Part shown: positions 25,700 through 35,034 of the stretch, piece after piece | Position numbering within the stretch: position 1 is the first letter of the stretch | Layout of the letters: every line of letters begins with the position of its first letter | From: Chryseosolibacter histidinae | GTDB taxonomy: Bacteria > Bacteroidota > Bacteroidia > Cytophagales > Cyclobacteriaceae | Reading direction: 5' to 3' | Assembly (NCBI RefSeq): GCF_018598225.1 | Contig: NZ_JAHESF010000028.1 | Span: 1-64,000 of the forward strand | Length of the DNA stretch: 64,000 nucleotides | Notes under the pieces: generated by a model | What the model saw: only the letters and a program-made list of their open reading frames with translations | Told to the model about the DNA's origin: nothing | The model's database searches: none | Program-made: the position numbers and the translations under genes

Positions 25700-28600
25700 G
25701 TGAAGAAAGTTTCCATGCACCGAAGTTTACCGCTATCATTCCGTGCGTTGCCATTGCTTTTGATGGTCATCGCATCATTCCAGGTGGCTGCCCAAAACTA
25801 CGCCGGCCATAACTGGTATTTTGGTAACAGCAACCTGGCCATACGGTTCAACCGCGCTGACAACCTGCCAACCCTCCTGAACAACAAGGCCATACCTTTT
25901 GGAACGGGCGGAAGCGCCGTGGCTACCGATCCCGTCAACGGCAACCTGCTCTTCTACACCGATGGTGCTAACATCTATGACGCCACGCATCTCCTGATGC
26001 CTGCGGGCGGGGGCCTTACCGCCAACACTGCCGGCAACCAGCCTGTTGCCATCGCGAAGGCGCCCGGGCAGAAAACACAGTACTATGTGTTTATGAACTC
26101 GGCGAATTACACCACGGGAGGCACGGTCTCCTACCGGGTCGTTGACATGGCATTGTTCGGCAACGCTGTGTTCCCAAGACCCGCGCTGGGTGACGCCACC
26201 GGAGGCAATGTTGCCATTGCAGGATTAACCGGCAGATCGGAGGCCATGATCACCATCCCGCACGCGAATGGAGAAGACTTCTGGCTCATCACCCATGCCA
26301 ACGGAGCACCCGACTATATCGTAACACCGTTTACCGCCACCGGCCCCGGAACCTCGATTGCCATCACCAACCTGGGCCTCATCGATGTGGCCGCCAACTT
26401 CGCCTACCATCCTGCTTCGGGCCGCATAGCCGTCTCACCGCAGGAAGATACGCGCGACATCGAGATCCTCAGATTCAATAATGCCACCGGCGCGCTCACC
26501 TTCGGGCAAACCGTGCTGAACACCGCCGTGCAAAGCACCGGACCGCAGGCCATCTACGACGTGGAGTGGAGCAATAATGGCCAGTATCTTTATGTATCGA
26601 GACATGGCGAGGCCGGCATCCAGGCAGACGTAATGCAGTATGACCTTTCCAGCAACTTCTCAACACTGACGTCGGTGCTACCTCCCCCGACGCCTCCAGC
26701 CACACCCATTTTCAGGAGCTACGGACTACAGATGGGGCCTGACAGCGTCATCTACCATCTTTACCAGGCTGCATCCGGCGGCCCATTTTTGCTGGGCGCG
26801 CTGACCAACACAGACACCGTGGCCAGCGAAGTGAACTATGACCCCAGCGCTTTCACCGCCAATCCGAACTTCAACGGCACACAGTTCTCTACATTTGCGC
26901 CGAAAGACACCGTTAAGCTTACCGTCAGCTTCACGTCGCAGGGAACTTGCTCCGGCGCACCTACTTCATTCTTCCCCACCGTTTCACCCGGAGCAGACAG
27001 CCTCGTGTGGGACTTTGGCGATGGCAGCGGCTCCAACGCCTGGAGTCCCGTATATGCTTACCAGGATGGCGGCGCCTATAACGTACGCGTCAGGGCCTAC
27101 CTGAAAGGTGATACCGCCAGCTTCACCCAGACCGTGAACATCACCCAGTTCGACCTTCAGCTCAACCTGGTGCAGGATACTACCGCCTGCGTGTGCGAGC
27201 TGCCCGTGAACAACGGAAAGCCTACTGCTAACCCTTCGGTGACCTGTCCTAACGACACCAGCGACGACATGCAGGTAACGGTGCAGGCACAGGGTGGATC
27301 ACCTACATTCCAGTGGTTCGGCCCCGGAGGTATGCTGACAGGTCAGACCACAGCCACCCTCAGGCCGGATTCCGCCGGCTACTATTACGTGGTGGCCACC
27401 ATGGCGGGATGCTCGGCGTACGCGGGGGTGAATATCAAGGAATACGATTCGCTCGACCAGCGTGCCAACATCTGGTACTTTGGGCAGAATGCAGGCATCG
27501 ACTTCAACGGACTGCCGGACGACCCGGCGGTAGCCATTACCGGTCCGCTGAATACACCCGAAGGCACGGCCGTGATCAGCGACCGCAACGGTCAGGTGAT
27601 CTTTTCGACCGATGGCCAGAAGATCTACGATAAAGACGATAACGAAATTGTTTTACCCGCTCCCGGTCTCGGCGGCGAGAACCAGTCAACACAATCATCA
27701 CTAATCATCCCCGTGCCGGGCGATGAAACGTTGTATTATATCTTCACCACGCAGCAGGTAGACGATGTGGCGCCGTACGAGCTCCGTTATTCGCTGTTCG
27801 ACTTAAAGCTCAACAACGGACAGGGCGGCCTGCGACAGTTCAATCAGCTTTTATTCTCCGGAAGCACCGAGCGCATCACAGGTAACGACAACTGGCTCAT
27901 CGCCCACGAATATGGCAACAACTCATTCCGCGCCTACCGCATCGGTCAGGACGGCATCGGCAACCCCGTAGTCTCTGCTATCGGCTCAGACCACCAGACA
28001 AGCATTGCCGAACAGGGACAGGGATACATGGAGCTGGGCGCACAGAACCGCCTCGCGGTAGCACTGTCAACACCCGGCGTTTCAAACGTAGTGGAGATCT
28101 TCGATTTCATTGACTCAACGGGCGTGGTCACAAACTTCAGAACCGCCGACCTGAAAAGCCCCACCGGCCAGGTATACGGCCTGGAGATCTCTCCCGGGGG
28201 AAATAAACTTTTTGCAACGCTCAGCAACGCAGGCTCACAGATGTATGAGTTTGCATTCGATACGCTGGGCATACCCCACCTGAAACAACAGGTGAGCCAC
28301 ACAGGAGAGCTTGGCGCGATGCAGATCGGTCCCGACGGACAGATCTATGTGGCCATCAACGGAAGTTCGAGCCTCGGCACCTTCACCGCCAATGAAGATA
28401 CCACGCAGCTGTCTGCCATCACAACACTGCAGCCTTTTGCACTGGCAGGGGGCACGCAAAGCCTGAAAGGTTTGCCGAACTTCACCCAGATCATCTCCAA
28501 CCCTACGCAAACCCCCGGCTTCAGCTTCACAGGACTTTGTTTGGGTGACTCGACACAATTCTCCGCCACCGGTAAAGATGCAGCCATCGACAAGTTCGAC

Positions 28601-31006
28601 TGGTTCTTCGGCGACGGCCAGGCGCAGGCTGATGGAGGGGCGCAGATAGCCCACCTCTATTCGGCGCCAGGGACCTATACGGTGAACGTGCGGATCTACA
28701 ACAAGTGCGAGGAAGTGGGAACCTTCACAGAAACCGTGATCATCAACGATGTTCCGCCCGATCCATCCCGCGGCGTGGCACTCTGTACGGGAGGTGCAGT
28801 GCTCGATGCCAACCCCACCGACCTGCCAGACCTGACATACGAGTGGGATGATGGCCAGACGACAGAAACGATCACAGCCAATGTTCAGGGAAACTATCTC
28901 GTAACAGTGACCGACAAGAATGGATGTTCTACAGACGGAACCTTCCTGGCCGTGGATAACCGTCCGCGGGTGCAGTTCGGTCCAGACCCTACCATCTGTC
29001 AGAACGTTCCCATCGCACCGCTCAATGCACAGAATCCGGGCGCTACCTATGCCTGGGAACTGAACGACGCTGCCAATGGAAACGTGGCACAGACTCAATC
29101 GGTGAATACTTCAGCACCAGGTGTGTTCGAGTACAAGGTAACGATCACAGATCCGGTCACAACCTGCTTCGCCATCGATTCGATCACGTATACCATCAAC
29201 CCGTCACCGGTGTTCACAGCTACAGGAAGCACGATTGCCTGCGGCGCCACCAACGGACAGATCGGTTTGAACATCACAGCACCGGCTACAAGCCTGTTCA
29301 GTTACTTCGTCACAGGACCCTCTACGGTTTCTGATACAGACAGAAGTGTAGGGGCGATCACGTTGACAAGTCCACCGAACGCTTTTGCTGCCGGCACCTA
29401 TGGTGTCTCAGTGAGCGACCAGGTTTCAGGCTGCGCCACCACTACAACGGTGAGCATCATCAACAATGCGTTCACGGTAAATCCGGTGACACCTACTGCC
29501 ACCTGCGATCCTATCCGGTTGAATGTTACTGTGAACCCTACACCTGGGCCTTTGGTTTTCCCGTTAACCTATCGGGTGATCGACAATGCTAACCCCGGTA
29601 CTCCGGCGGAGACAGGTACTACCGCTACCGCTAATTTCCAGACGACTGCTGCATTGCCCAGCAACAACCGCCAGTACGTGGTTGAGGTGAGAGACAATGG
29701 AGGCTGCCTGGCCACAAGCAGCGCGGTAACCGTGAATGAAGCTGCAACCGTACAGCCCACGTTCACAACCAATACCTGCACCAATCCCATTTCATTAACG
29801 GCGAATGGTGGTACAGGCTGGATGTGGACCGGGCCGGGTATAAGCCCTACCGCCACGCAAACGGTACAGATCCTCAATGCACCGCAGGGATTGCAAACCT
29901 ATAACGTGAGGATCACCGATGCCACGCTTTGTGCGCTGGATACTTTCCTTACGGTGAATGTAGAAAACAACGTTACAGCAACCATCACGCCTACTGACCC
30001 GTGCGCCAACCAGGTAACCCTGACGGCTGCACCGGCGGGTAATTACACCTATCGCTGGTATAGAAACGGCACCATGCTTCCCGGGGGTGGTGGCCGTCAG
30101 ATCGTGATCGGCACAGCTGACAACGGCGCCCAATACAGAGTGGAAGTGGTCAGCACGTTATCGGGCTGCGTCTTCCCATCAACTCCCGTAACCGCCAATG
30201 TAGCGGGTAACGTCACCGTTGACATTACGTCCACAACACCTTGCGAGGGATCGCCTTTCACGCTTACAGCAACCACCACACCAGCCACCGGCGCCGCCAT
30301 GCAGTGGGCACTGAATGGCACGGTGATCCCCGGCCAGACAACCACTACCCTGATCGATACGCGCGCAGGCAACTATGTGGCTACCGCTACTATTTCGGGG
30401 TGTTCTGTGACCGATGCCTTCAACATTGTGCTGGCACCGGTAACGGCGGGACTGCTGAACGACACGGGCATCATCTGTCCCGATCCGGCAAACCCTGACA
30501 TCACCACACGCGAAGTGGTGCTGAACCCCGGAGCGAATTTCACAAGCTACGACTGGTTCAAGGAAGAGGTATCCATCGGCGTTACAACACAGACCTACAC
30601 CGCTACTGAAGCGGGGCTCTATTCCGTGAACCTCATCAACTCATACGGGTGCCCCAGCTCGGACAAAACAGAGCTGATGGAAGAATGTGATCCGCGCCTC
30701 ACAGGTCCTAATGCTTTCAGGCCTTCGAGCACCGTGAGCGAAGCCGGTGAGTTCAGCAACCGCGACTTCAAGCTCTTCAGCTTCTTTATCGCGGATACTG
30801 ACTTTCAAGTGTTCATCTTTAACCGGTGGGGAGAGATGGTCTACCAGTCGAATGAAAGGCTTTTCCGCTGGAATGGAGGCTATAACAATAACCTGGGTCA
30901 GCCACTGCCACCTGGCACCTATACGTATGTGGTGCGCTTCAAAAGCTCTTACAGGCCTGAAGAAGGCATCCAGGAAAGACGCGGCGGCGTGGTATTGCTC
31001 CGGTAA
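25700..31006 (+). CDS. Giant PKD-domain protein with type B T9SS (CHU_C) sorting domain
   Basis: A 1768-residue secreted protein. After the signal peptide (cleavage near VAAQ) come two copies of a module: a beta-propeller-like region opening with NWYFG (about 37-400) or NIWYFGQ (about 589-930), each followed by a PKD domain (WDFGDG near residue 435, WFFGDG near 967). Thr-, Pro- and Asn-rich Ig-like repeats follow from about 1080 to 1660. The last 100 residues (GPNAFRP to FNRWGEMVYQS and GTYTYVVRF) are a gliding-motility-associated type B C-terminal domain. It is likely exported by T9SS and surface-linked. The start is GTG at 25700 or ATG at 25715. Confidence 0.92.
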   Translation: MKKVSMHRSLPLSFRALPLLLMVIASFQVAAQNYAGHNWYFGNSNLAIRFNRADNLPTLLNNKAIPFGTGGSAVATDPVNGNLLFYTDGANIYDATHLLMPAGGGLTANTAGNQPVAIAKAPGQKTQYYVFMNSANYTTGGTVSYRVVDMALFGNAVFPRPALGDATGGNVAIAGLTGRSEAMITIPHANGEDFWLITHANGAPDYIVTPFTATGPGTSIAITNLGLIDVAANFAYHPASGRIAVSPQEDTRDIEILRFNNATGALTFGQTVLNTAVQSTGPQAIYDVEWSNNGQYLYVSRHGEAGIQADVMQYDLSSNFSTLTSVLPPPTPPATPIFRSYGLQMGPDSVIYHLYQAASGGPFLLGALTNTDTVASEVNYDPSAFTANPNFNGTQFSTFAPKDTVKLTVSFTSQGTCSGAPTSFFPTVSPGADSLVWDFGDGSGSNAWSPVYAYQDGGAYNVRVRAYLKGDTASFTQTVNITQFDLQLNLVQDTTACVCELPVNNGKPTANPSVTCPNDTSDDMQVTVQAQGGSPTFQWFGPGGMLTGQTTATLRPDSAGYYYVVATMAGCSAYAGVNIKEYDSLDQRANIWYFGQNAGIDFNGLPDDPAVAITGPLNTPEGTAVISDRNGQVIFSTDGQKIYDKDDNEIVLPAPGLGGENQSTQSSLIIPVPGDETLYYIFTTQQVDDVAPYELRYSLFDLKLNNGQGGLRQFNQLLFSGSTERITGNDNWLIAHEYGNNSFRAYRIGQDGIGNPVVSAIGSDHQTSIAEQGQGYMELGAQNRLAVALSTPGVSNVVEIFDFIDSTGVVTNFRTADLKSPTGQVYGLEISPGGNKLFATLSNAGSQMYEFAFDTLGIPHLKQQVSHTGELGAMQIGPDGQIYVAINGSSSLGTFTANEDTTQLSAITTLQPFALAGGTQSLKGLPNFTQIISNPTQTPGFSFTGLCLGDSTQFSATGKDAAIDKFDWFFGDGQAQADGGAQIAHLYSAPGTYTVNVRIYNKCEEVGTFTETVIINDVPPDPSRGVALCTGGAVLDANPTDLPDLTYEWDDGQTTETITANVQGNYLVTVTDKNGCSTDGTFLAVDNRPRVQFGPDPTICQNVPIAPLNAQNPGATYAWELNDAANGNVAQTQSVNTSAPGVFEYKVTITDPVTTCFAIDSITYTINPSPVFTATGSTIACGATNGQIGLNITAPATSLFSYFVTGPSTVSDTDRSVGAITLTSPPNAFAAGTYGVSVSDQVSGCATTTTVSIINNAFTVNPVTPTATCDPIRLNVTVNPTPGPLVFPLTYRVIDNANPGTPAETGTTATANFQTTAALPSNNRQYVVEVRDNGGCLATSSAVTVNEAATVQPTFTTNTCTNPISLTANGGTGWMWTGPGISPTATQTVQILNAPQGLQTYNVRITDATLCALDTFLTVNVENNVTATITPTDPCANQVTLTAAPAGNYTYRWYRNGTMLPGGGGRQIVIGTADNGAQYRVEVVSTLSGCVFPSTPVTANVAGNVTVDITSTTPCEGSPFTLTATTTPATGAAMQWALNGTVIPGQTTTTLIDTRAGNYVATATISGCSVTDAFNIVLAPVTAGLLNDTGIICPDPANPDITTREVVLNPGANFTSYDWFKEEVSIGVTTQTYTATEAGLYSVNLINSYGCPSSDKTELMEECDPRLTGPNAFRPSSTVSEAGEFSNRDFKLFSFFIADTDFQVFIFNRWGEMVYQSNERLFRWNGGYNNNLGQPLPPGTYTYVVRFKSSYRPEEGIQERRGGVVLLR

Positions 31007-31030
31007 GCGTGCAAACGGCCTGGCCGCAGA

Positions 31031-31060
31031 AAGTCGCCTGATACCACAGGCGACTTTTTT
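31031..31060 (+). terminator. Terminator after the T9SS substrate gene
   Basis: A ten-pair stem AAGTCGCCTG/CAGGCGACTT with a six-base loop and a run of Ts. Confidence 0.9.
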
Positions 31061-31136
31061 ATTGTATTTTCACGATGTGTGCGCGGGCACACAGAGATTA
31101 TTTCCTAATTATGTCTCTCCAAAATCTCCAAACCAT

Positions 31137-32744
31137 ATGAAAAAAGTTTACACCATCCTGTTCCTGTTTGCCTTGACGGGATTCACGGGCAGGTTCAACC
31201 AGGCCGACCCGAAAACGGTGAGCATCGTTCCTAAACCAGTATCGGTATCGGTGGGCAGCGGCAGCAAAAAATGGAGCGGCAACGTTGTGGTTGTTGCCCG
31301 TTCAAAAGACGAGAAGCAGGTTGCTACCATCCTGCAGGAATTACTTCAGACCAAAAAGCTGAAGGCGTCCGTGAAAGATAAATCCTCCGACAAAAATAAG
31401 ATCGTGCTTTCCACCGTCAACGATCCGGCGCTGGGCAAGGAAGGTTACAAGCTCTCGGTAAATGACAACGGCGCTGTGATCCAGGCCAACTCAGGCGCAG
31501 GATTGTTTTACGGAACACAAAGCCTGCTGCAGCTCTTCACGGGTACAGAAACACCTTTTGTTGAGATCACCGATTATCCGCGCTTTGCCTATCGCGGCCT
31601 TCATCTCGATGTGGGCAGACACATGTTCCCTCCTGCCTTCATCAAAAAATACATCGACCTGCTGGCACACCACAAGATGAACCGTTTTCATTGGCACCTC
31701 ACCGAAGACCAGGGTTGGCGCATCGAGATCAAAAAGTATCCGAAGCTTCAGGAAGTTGCTGCCTACAGAAAAGAGACTGTGATAGGTCACGCCGCTACCC
31801 GCACAAGAGGAGAAAAGAAACAGTATGACGGCCAGCGTTATGGTGGATACTATACACAGGAAGAGGTGAAAGACATTGTGAAGTACGCTGCCGACAGGCA
31901 CGTGACCGTGATCCCCGAGATAGAATTGCCGGGACACGCCCAGGCCGCACTGGCCGCCTACCCGAACCTCGGCTGCACCGGTGGCCCCTATGAAACCGCT
32001 ACAACGTGGGGTGTTTTCAATGACGTATTCTGCGCCGGAAAAGAAGAGACCTTCACCTTCCTGCAGGATGTGTTCAACGAAGTGCTGCCATTGTTCCCCA
32101 GCACCTATATCCACATCGGTGGTGACGAGTGCCCCAAAACACGCTGGAAGGAATGCCCGCATTGCCAGAAGCGAATGGAGACCGAAAAGCTGAAAGACAC
32201 CCACGAGCTGCAGAGCTACTTCATTCAGCGCATGGAAAAATATTTGAACAGCAAAGGACGCCAGATCATCGGCTGGGATGAGATCCTCGAAGGAGGACTG
32301 GCACCCAACGCCACCGTGATGAGCTGGCGAGGCGAGGAAGGCGGTATCGCGGCAGCACGCCAGAACCATGACGTGATCATGACGCCCGGCAACTGGTGCT
32401 ACTTCGATCACTACCAGGACACCACCAAAAAAGAGCCGCTTGCCATTGGCGGATACACCACCGTGAAGGAAGTATACGGCTACGAACCCGTTCCGCCGCA
32501 GCTGAATGAGACTGAAGCCAAACACGTACTGGGCGCGCAAGGCAACGTCTGGACCGAGTATATGAAAACCTCGAACTACGTTGAGTACATGGTGTACCCA
32601 CGTGCCTCAGCGATGGCTGAAGTGGTTTGGTCGCCCAAAGAAAGCCGTAACTATGACGACTTCGTGCAACGTATGAAGACCCACGTTAAACGCCTGGAAG
32701 AATGGGGCGTGAATTATGCGAAGCACATCGAGAAGGAATTCTGA
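31137..32744 (+). CDS. GH20 beta-N-acetylhexosaminidase
   Basis: A 535-residue secreted glycosidase that removes terminal GlcNAc or GalNAc. An N-terminal GH20b domain (about 30-135) is followed by the catalytic barrel, with GLHLDVGRHMFP, HWHLTEDQGWRIEIKKYPKL, and the catalytic Asp-Glu pair in HIGGDEC (about 330-331). The frame can be read further upstream, but that part overlaps the T9SS gene in another frame; ATG at 31137 gives a normal signal peptide (MKKVYTILFLFALTGF). Possible targets are chitin oligomers, glycoproteins or peptidoglycan. A terminator follows. Confidence 0.95.
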   Translation: MKKVYTILFLFALTGFTGRFNQADPKTVSIVPKPVSVSVGSGSKKWSGNVVVVARSKDEKQVATILQELLQTKKLKASVKDKSSDKNKIVLSTVNDPALGKEGYKLSVNDNGAVIQANSGAGLFYGTQSLLQLFTGTETPFVEITDYPRFAYRGLHLDVGRHMFPPAFIKKYIDLLAHHKMNRFHWHLTEDQGWRIEIKKYPKLQEVAAYRKETVIGHAATRTRGEKKQYDGQRYGGYYTQEEVKDIVKYAADRHVTVIPEIELPGHAQAALAAYPNLGCTGGPYETATTWGVFNDVFCAGKEETFTFLQDVFNEVLPLFPSTYIHIGGDECPKTRWKECPHCQKRMETEKLKDTHELQSYFIQRMEKYLNSKGRQIIGWDEILEGGLAPNATVMSWRGEEGGIAAARQNHDVIMTPGNWCYFDHYQDTTKKEPLAIGGYTTVKEVYGYEPVPPQLNETEAKHVLGAQGNVWTEYMKTSNYVEYMVYPRASAMAEVVWSPKESRNYDDFVQRMKTHVKRLEEWGVNYAKHIEKEF

Positions 32745-32747
32745 GAT

Positions 32748-32780
32748 AGTTACCAGTTAAAAGTTTAAGGTTTAAAGTTG
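32748..32780. repeat. Single heptamer array, TTTAAAG family
   Basis: TTACCAG, TTAAAAG, TTTAAGG and TTTAAAG words with seven-base period directly after the GH20 gene. No complementary arm follows; a terminator hairpin takes its place. Confidence 0.55.
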
Positions 32781-32784
32781 AGAG

Positions 32785-32816
32785 GCAATCCGGGCAGACG
32801 GATTGCTTCTTTGTTT
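32785..32816 (+). terminator. Terminator after GH20 gene
   Basis: Stem GCAATCCG/CGGATTGC, six-base loop, followed by TTCTTTGTTTT. Confidence 0.8.
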
Positions 32817-32858
32817 TCGCAGATATTTCATAATTTAGGAGATTAAAATGAACCGAAT

Positions 32859-33227
32859 ATGAAACCTGCTTTCAAACCGCTTTACGTTTTATGTCTTTCG
32901 CTTGCAGCCCTGGGCTTTGTGATCACGGCTTCGGGCTTTCAGCTCATTAAAACCACACTCAACCTCACTGTACGTGACGAGCTGGGAAACACCGTACAGG
33001 GTGCTAATGTCAAGCTGTTCGAAACAGAAGAAGATTACACAGCCGAAAAGAACGTGGCTGCGGAAGGTGTCACTGACGCAAAAGGTATCCTGAAGCTGAA
33101 GGACCTGAAAGCCATCCCCTACTTTGTGATGGTGAAGAAAGACGATAAAGACAATGTGGGTGGCGGCGAACAAACCGGCAAGCTCGAAGCCAAAAAGATC
33201 AACAAGGTGACCATCGTCATCCAGTAA
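32859..33227 (+). CDS. Small secreted protein with carboxypeptidase-regulatory-like (transthyretin-fold) domain
   Basis: A 122-residue protein with an N-terminal signal segment (VLCLSLAALGFVITAS). The mature part reads LNLTVRDELGNTVQGANVKLFETEEDY and GVTDAKGILKLKDLKAIPYFVMV, the pattern of a single CarboxypepD_reg/Cna-B-like beta-sandwich. Such domains are common in Bacteroidota periplasmic proteins and often mediate folding or protein contacts; no enzyme activity is implied. It sits between the GH20 and Nudix genes on the same strand, with its own short spacers. Confidence 0.8.
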   Translation: MKPAFKPLYVLCLSLAALGFVITASGFQLIKTTLNLTVRDELGNTVQGANVKLFETEEDYTAEKNVAAEGVTDAKGILKLKDLKAIPYFVMVKKDDKDNVGGGEQTGKLEAKKINKVTIVIQ

Positions 33228-33254
33228 TAAATTTCATTACGCAACCGTTTTTTG

Positions 33255-33800
33255 ATGTTCACGCGCGAAAAGCTCATCGAGGCTTTGCATCGTTATCATT
33301 CTGACTTTTCGGAGGAGCGTGACTTCCGGGAAGCTTTTCTCACGCTGCTGCAGCACCCGCGCTGCTTTTTCAGGGATCATATGCCTGGTCATATTACCGC
33401 CTCGGCGTGGATCATCGACGAGCAGGCGGAATTTATCCTACTCACCTTACACGCAAAGCTCAACCGGTGGCTGCAGCCCGGAGGTCATGCTGATGGCGAT
33501 GAGGACGTGCTTGCGGTGGCCTTGCGGGAAGTTGAAGAAGAAACGGGGCTCAAAGGAGTGAAACCTCTCCAAGAATCGGTTTTCGACATCGACGTCCATA
33601 CCATCCCTGCCCGGAAAGATTTTCCCGAGCACCTGCATTACGATGTACGGTTTCTCTTCAGGGCATCGCGTGAAGAACCGCTCATCATCACATCAGAGTC
33701 GCATGCGCTGGCATGGAAACATGTTTCCGATCTCCCGCGGGTCACGGCCAACAATGATTCCATGCTCAGGATGGCAGCAAAAGTGAAGAAGTTATTTTGA
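33255..33800 (+). CDS. Nudix hydrolase
   Basis: A 181-residue hydrolase with an intact Nudix box: GGHADGDED followed by REVEEETGL (residues about 75-98), binding Mg2+ and cutting nucleoside diphosphate-X bonds. The N-terminal region (YHSDFSEERDFREAFL) and HITASAWIID resemble a Bacteroidota/Actinobacteria Nudix subgroup of unknown substrate. ATG at 33255 is used rather than the TTG one codon earlier. Its 3' end overlaps by nine bases the stop of the small convergent membrane-protein gene. Confidence 0.9.
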   Translation: MFTREKLIEALHRYHSDFSEERDFREAFLTLLQHPRCFFRDHMPGHITASAWIIDEQAEFILLTLHAKLNRWLQPGGHADGDEDVLAVALREVEEETGLKGVKPLQESVFDIDVHTIPARKDFPEHLHYDVRFLFRASREEPLIITSESHALAWKHVSDLPRVTANNDSMLRMAAKVKKLF

Positions 33801-33953
33801 TGCTACCAGCAAAGTGCCGAAAGCGATCACCGCGATCCAGAATTTGTACGGCGAAATAATGGGTATCGCCACCCATCCAACCTGCATCATCACAGTCAGC
33901 AGCACCAGGATCACAGCGATAGCTTTGAGGATAGACCTTGTTTTGTTACTCAT
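33792..33953 (-). CDS. 53-residue small membrane protein
   Basis: ATG at 33953 to TAA at 33792. The protein has a basic N-terminus (MSNKTR), a hydrophobic helix at about 8-22, a short loop containing PIISPYKFW, and a second hydrophobic helix to the end. Two-helix hydrophobic proteins of about 50 residues are common in Bacteroidota, usually without a known function. The frame has no rare-looking stretches and occupies a spacer otherwise empty of genes. It overlaps the end of the convergent Nudix gene by nine bases. Confidence 0.65.
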   Translation of the reverse strand: MSNKTRSILKAIAVILVLLTVMMQVGWVAIPIISPYKFWIAVIAFGTLLVASK

Positions 33954-34046
33954 GGGGTAAATTAGATTTTAGATGTGAGATATGAGATTAAAAAATTTGG
34001 TTACAGCGTATCAATAGCCATGACCTTCAGGTCGAGGGCTTCTGGT

Positions 34047-34832
34047 TTATTTATTAAGCTGCAGCACATAGATCATAGGCCAGAATTTGCCGGTGACCAG
34101 CAGTAGCTTGGTCGTTGGGTGATACGCGATGCCGTTCAGTACGTCCGACTGGGGGTTGCGCATCTTCGCATCGCGTGTGAGCGTGCTCAGGTCCAGTTTT
34201 CCCACCACCTTTCCCGTGGCCGGATCGATCTTCACAATATTATTCGTCTCCCAGATGTTGGCCATGATAAAACCTTCCACATACTCCAGCTCGTTCAGCA
34301 TCTTCACCGGTCCGTAGTTATCGGTTACTGACAATGTCTTCACGGGTTTGAGGCTCAGGGTATCGAGGAATCTCAGCTTGTCGGTGCCGTCGCTCATGAT
34401 GAGATGCTCGCCGTTGTGGGTAATGCCCCAGCCTTCGGTATCGTAATTGAACTCGCTGAGCTTTTTGAACGTGTGGAGATCGTAGATGAAACCTACCTTC
34501 GACTGCCATGTCAGCTGGTAGATCTTATTGTTGAGAATGGTGATGCCTTCGCCGAAATAAGCATCGTCCAGCACAACCTTCTTGTCGGGTTTGCCGGTAT
34601 TGATGTCTACGATGCCGATCCACGATTGCTTCTGGCCGGTGCTTTCATACAGTTTTCCGTTGTGGATCACAAGACCCTGCACGAAGGCCCGGGGATCATG
34701 CGCCCACTGGGTTCTTACGGTGTAGTTCATGAGCAATGGATCTTTCGCGGGAGGTGTTTCCTTCGACTTCTCTTTTCCGCAGGCAATCATCAGGACTATC
34801 AGCAGGGGGAGGAAATGAGTGGCAGATTTCAA
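34047..34832 (-). CDS. Glutaminyl-peptide cyclotransferase lipoprotein (plant/bacterial type)
   Basis: A 261-residue protein with lipoprotein signal LIVLMIAC (Cys18). It has a five-bladed propeller pattern typical of plant-type glutaminyl cyclases, with FVQGLVIHNGKLYESTG, YFGEGITILNNKIYQLTW, EGWGITHNGEHLIMSDGT and the C-terminal NGIAYHP. It turns N-terminal Gln of exported proteins into pyroglutamate; in Bacteroidota many T9SS and SusC-type proteins have N-terminal Gln after signal cleavage. No ATG exists upstream before an in-frame stop, so it starts at TTG 34832, directly against a heptamer array. Confidence 0.9.
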   Translation of the reverse strand: MKSATHFLPLLIVLMIACGKEKSKETPPAKDPLLMNYTVRTQWAHDPRAFVQGLVIHNGKLYESTGQKQSWIGIVDINTGKPDKKVVLDDAYFGEGITILNNKIYQLTWQSKVGFIYDLHTFKKLSEFNYDTEGWGITHNGEHLIMSDGTDKLRFLDTLSLKPVKTLSVTDNYGPVKMLNELEYVEGFIMANIWETNNIVKIDPATGKVVGKLDLSTLTRDAKMRNPQSDVLNGIAYHPTTKLLLVTGKFWPMIYVLQLNK

Positions 34833-34857
34833 GTTTTAAGTTTAAAGTTAAAAATTT
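34830..34857. repeat. Single heptamer array, TTTAAAG family
   Basis: AAGTTTT, AAGTTTA, AAGTTAA words touching the TTG start of the glutaminyl cyclase gene on its 5' side. No second arm is seen nearby. Confidence 0.5.
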
Positions 34858-35034
34858 CTGTTCCAGGAACTCCGGCCCAAAGTTAACAGTTTCCACGTAA
34901 TTTCAGATTTATGCCCGGCACACAATCGTAGACCTAAAATCACATCCCGATAGTTATCGTGGCTGCAATTTTCTTCTTTACCTTGCATCGTCGTTAAGCC
35001 TGGCTCAGTGCCGGGGCGTCAGACAATTGTGCAC

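Noticed and set aside
28235-29098. 287-codon open frame opposite the T9SS substrate gene
   Set aside because: Lies entirely inside the 1768-codon gene and resembles no protein family.
30747-31136. N-terminal extension of the GH20 frame
   Set aside because: It overlaps the T9SS substrate gene in another frame and precedes a normal signal peptide at 31137.
31491-32540. 349-codon open frame opposite the GH20 gene
   Set aside because: Reverse shadow; GH20 catalytic motifs are intact on the plus strand.
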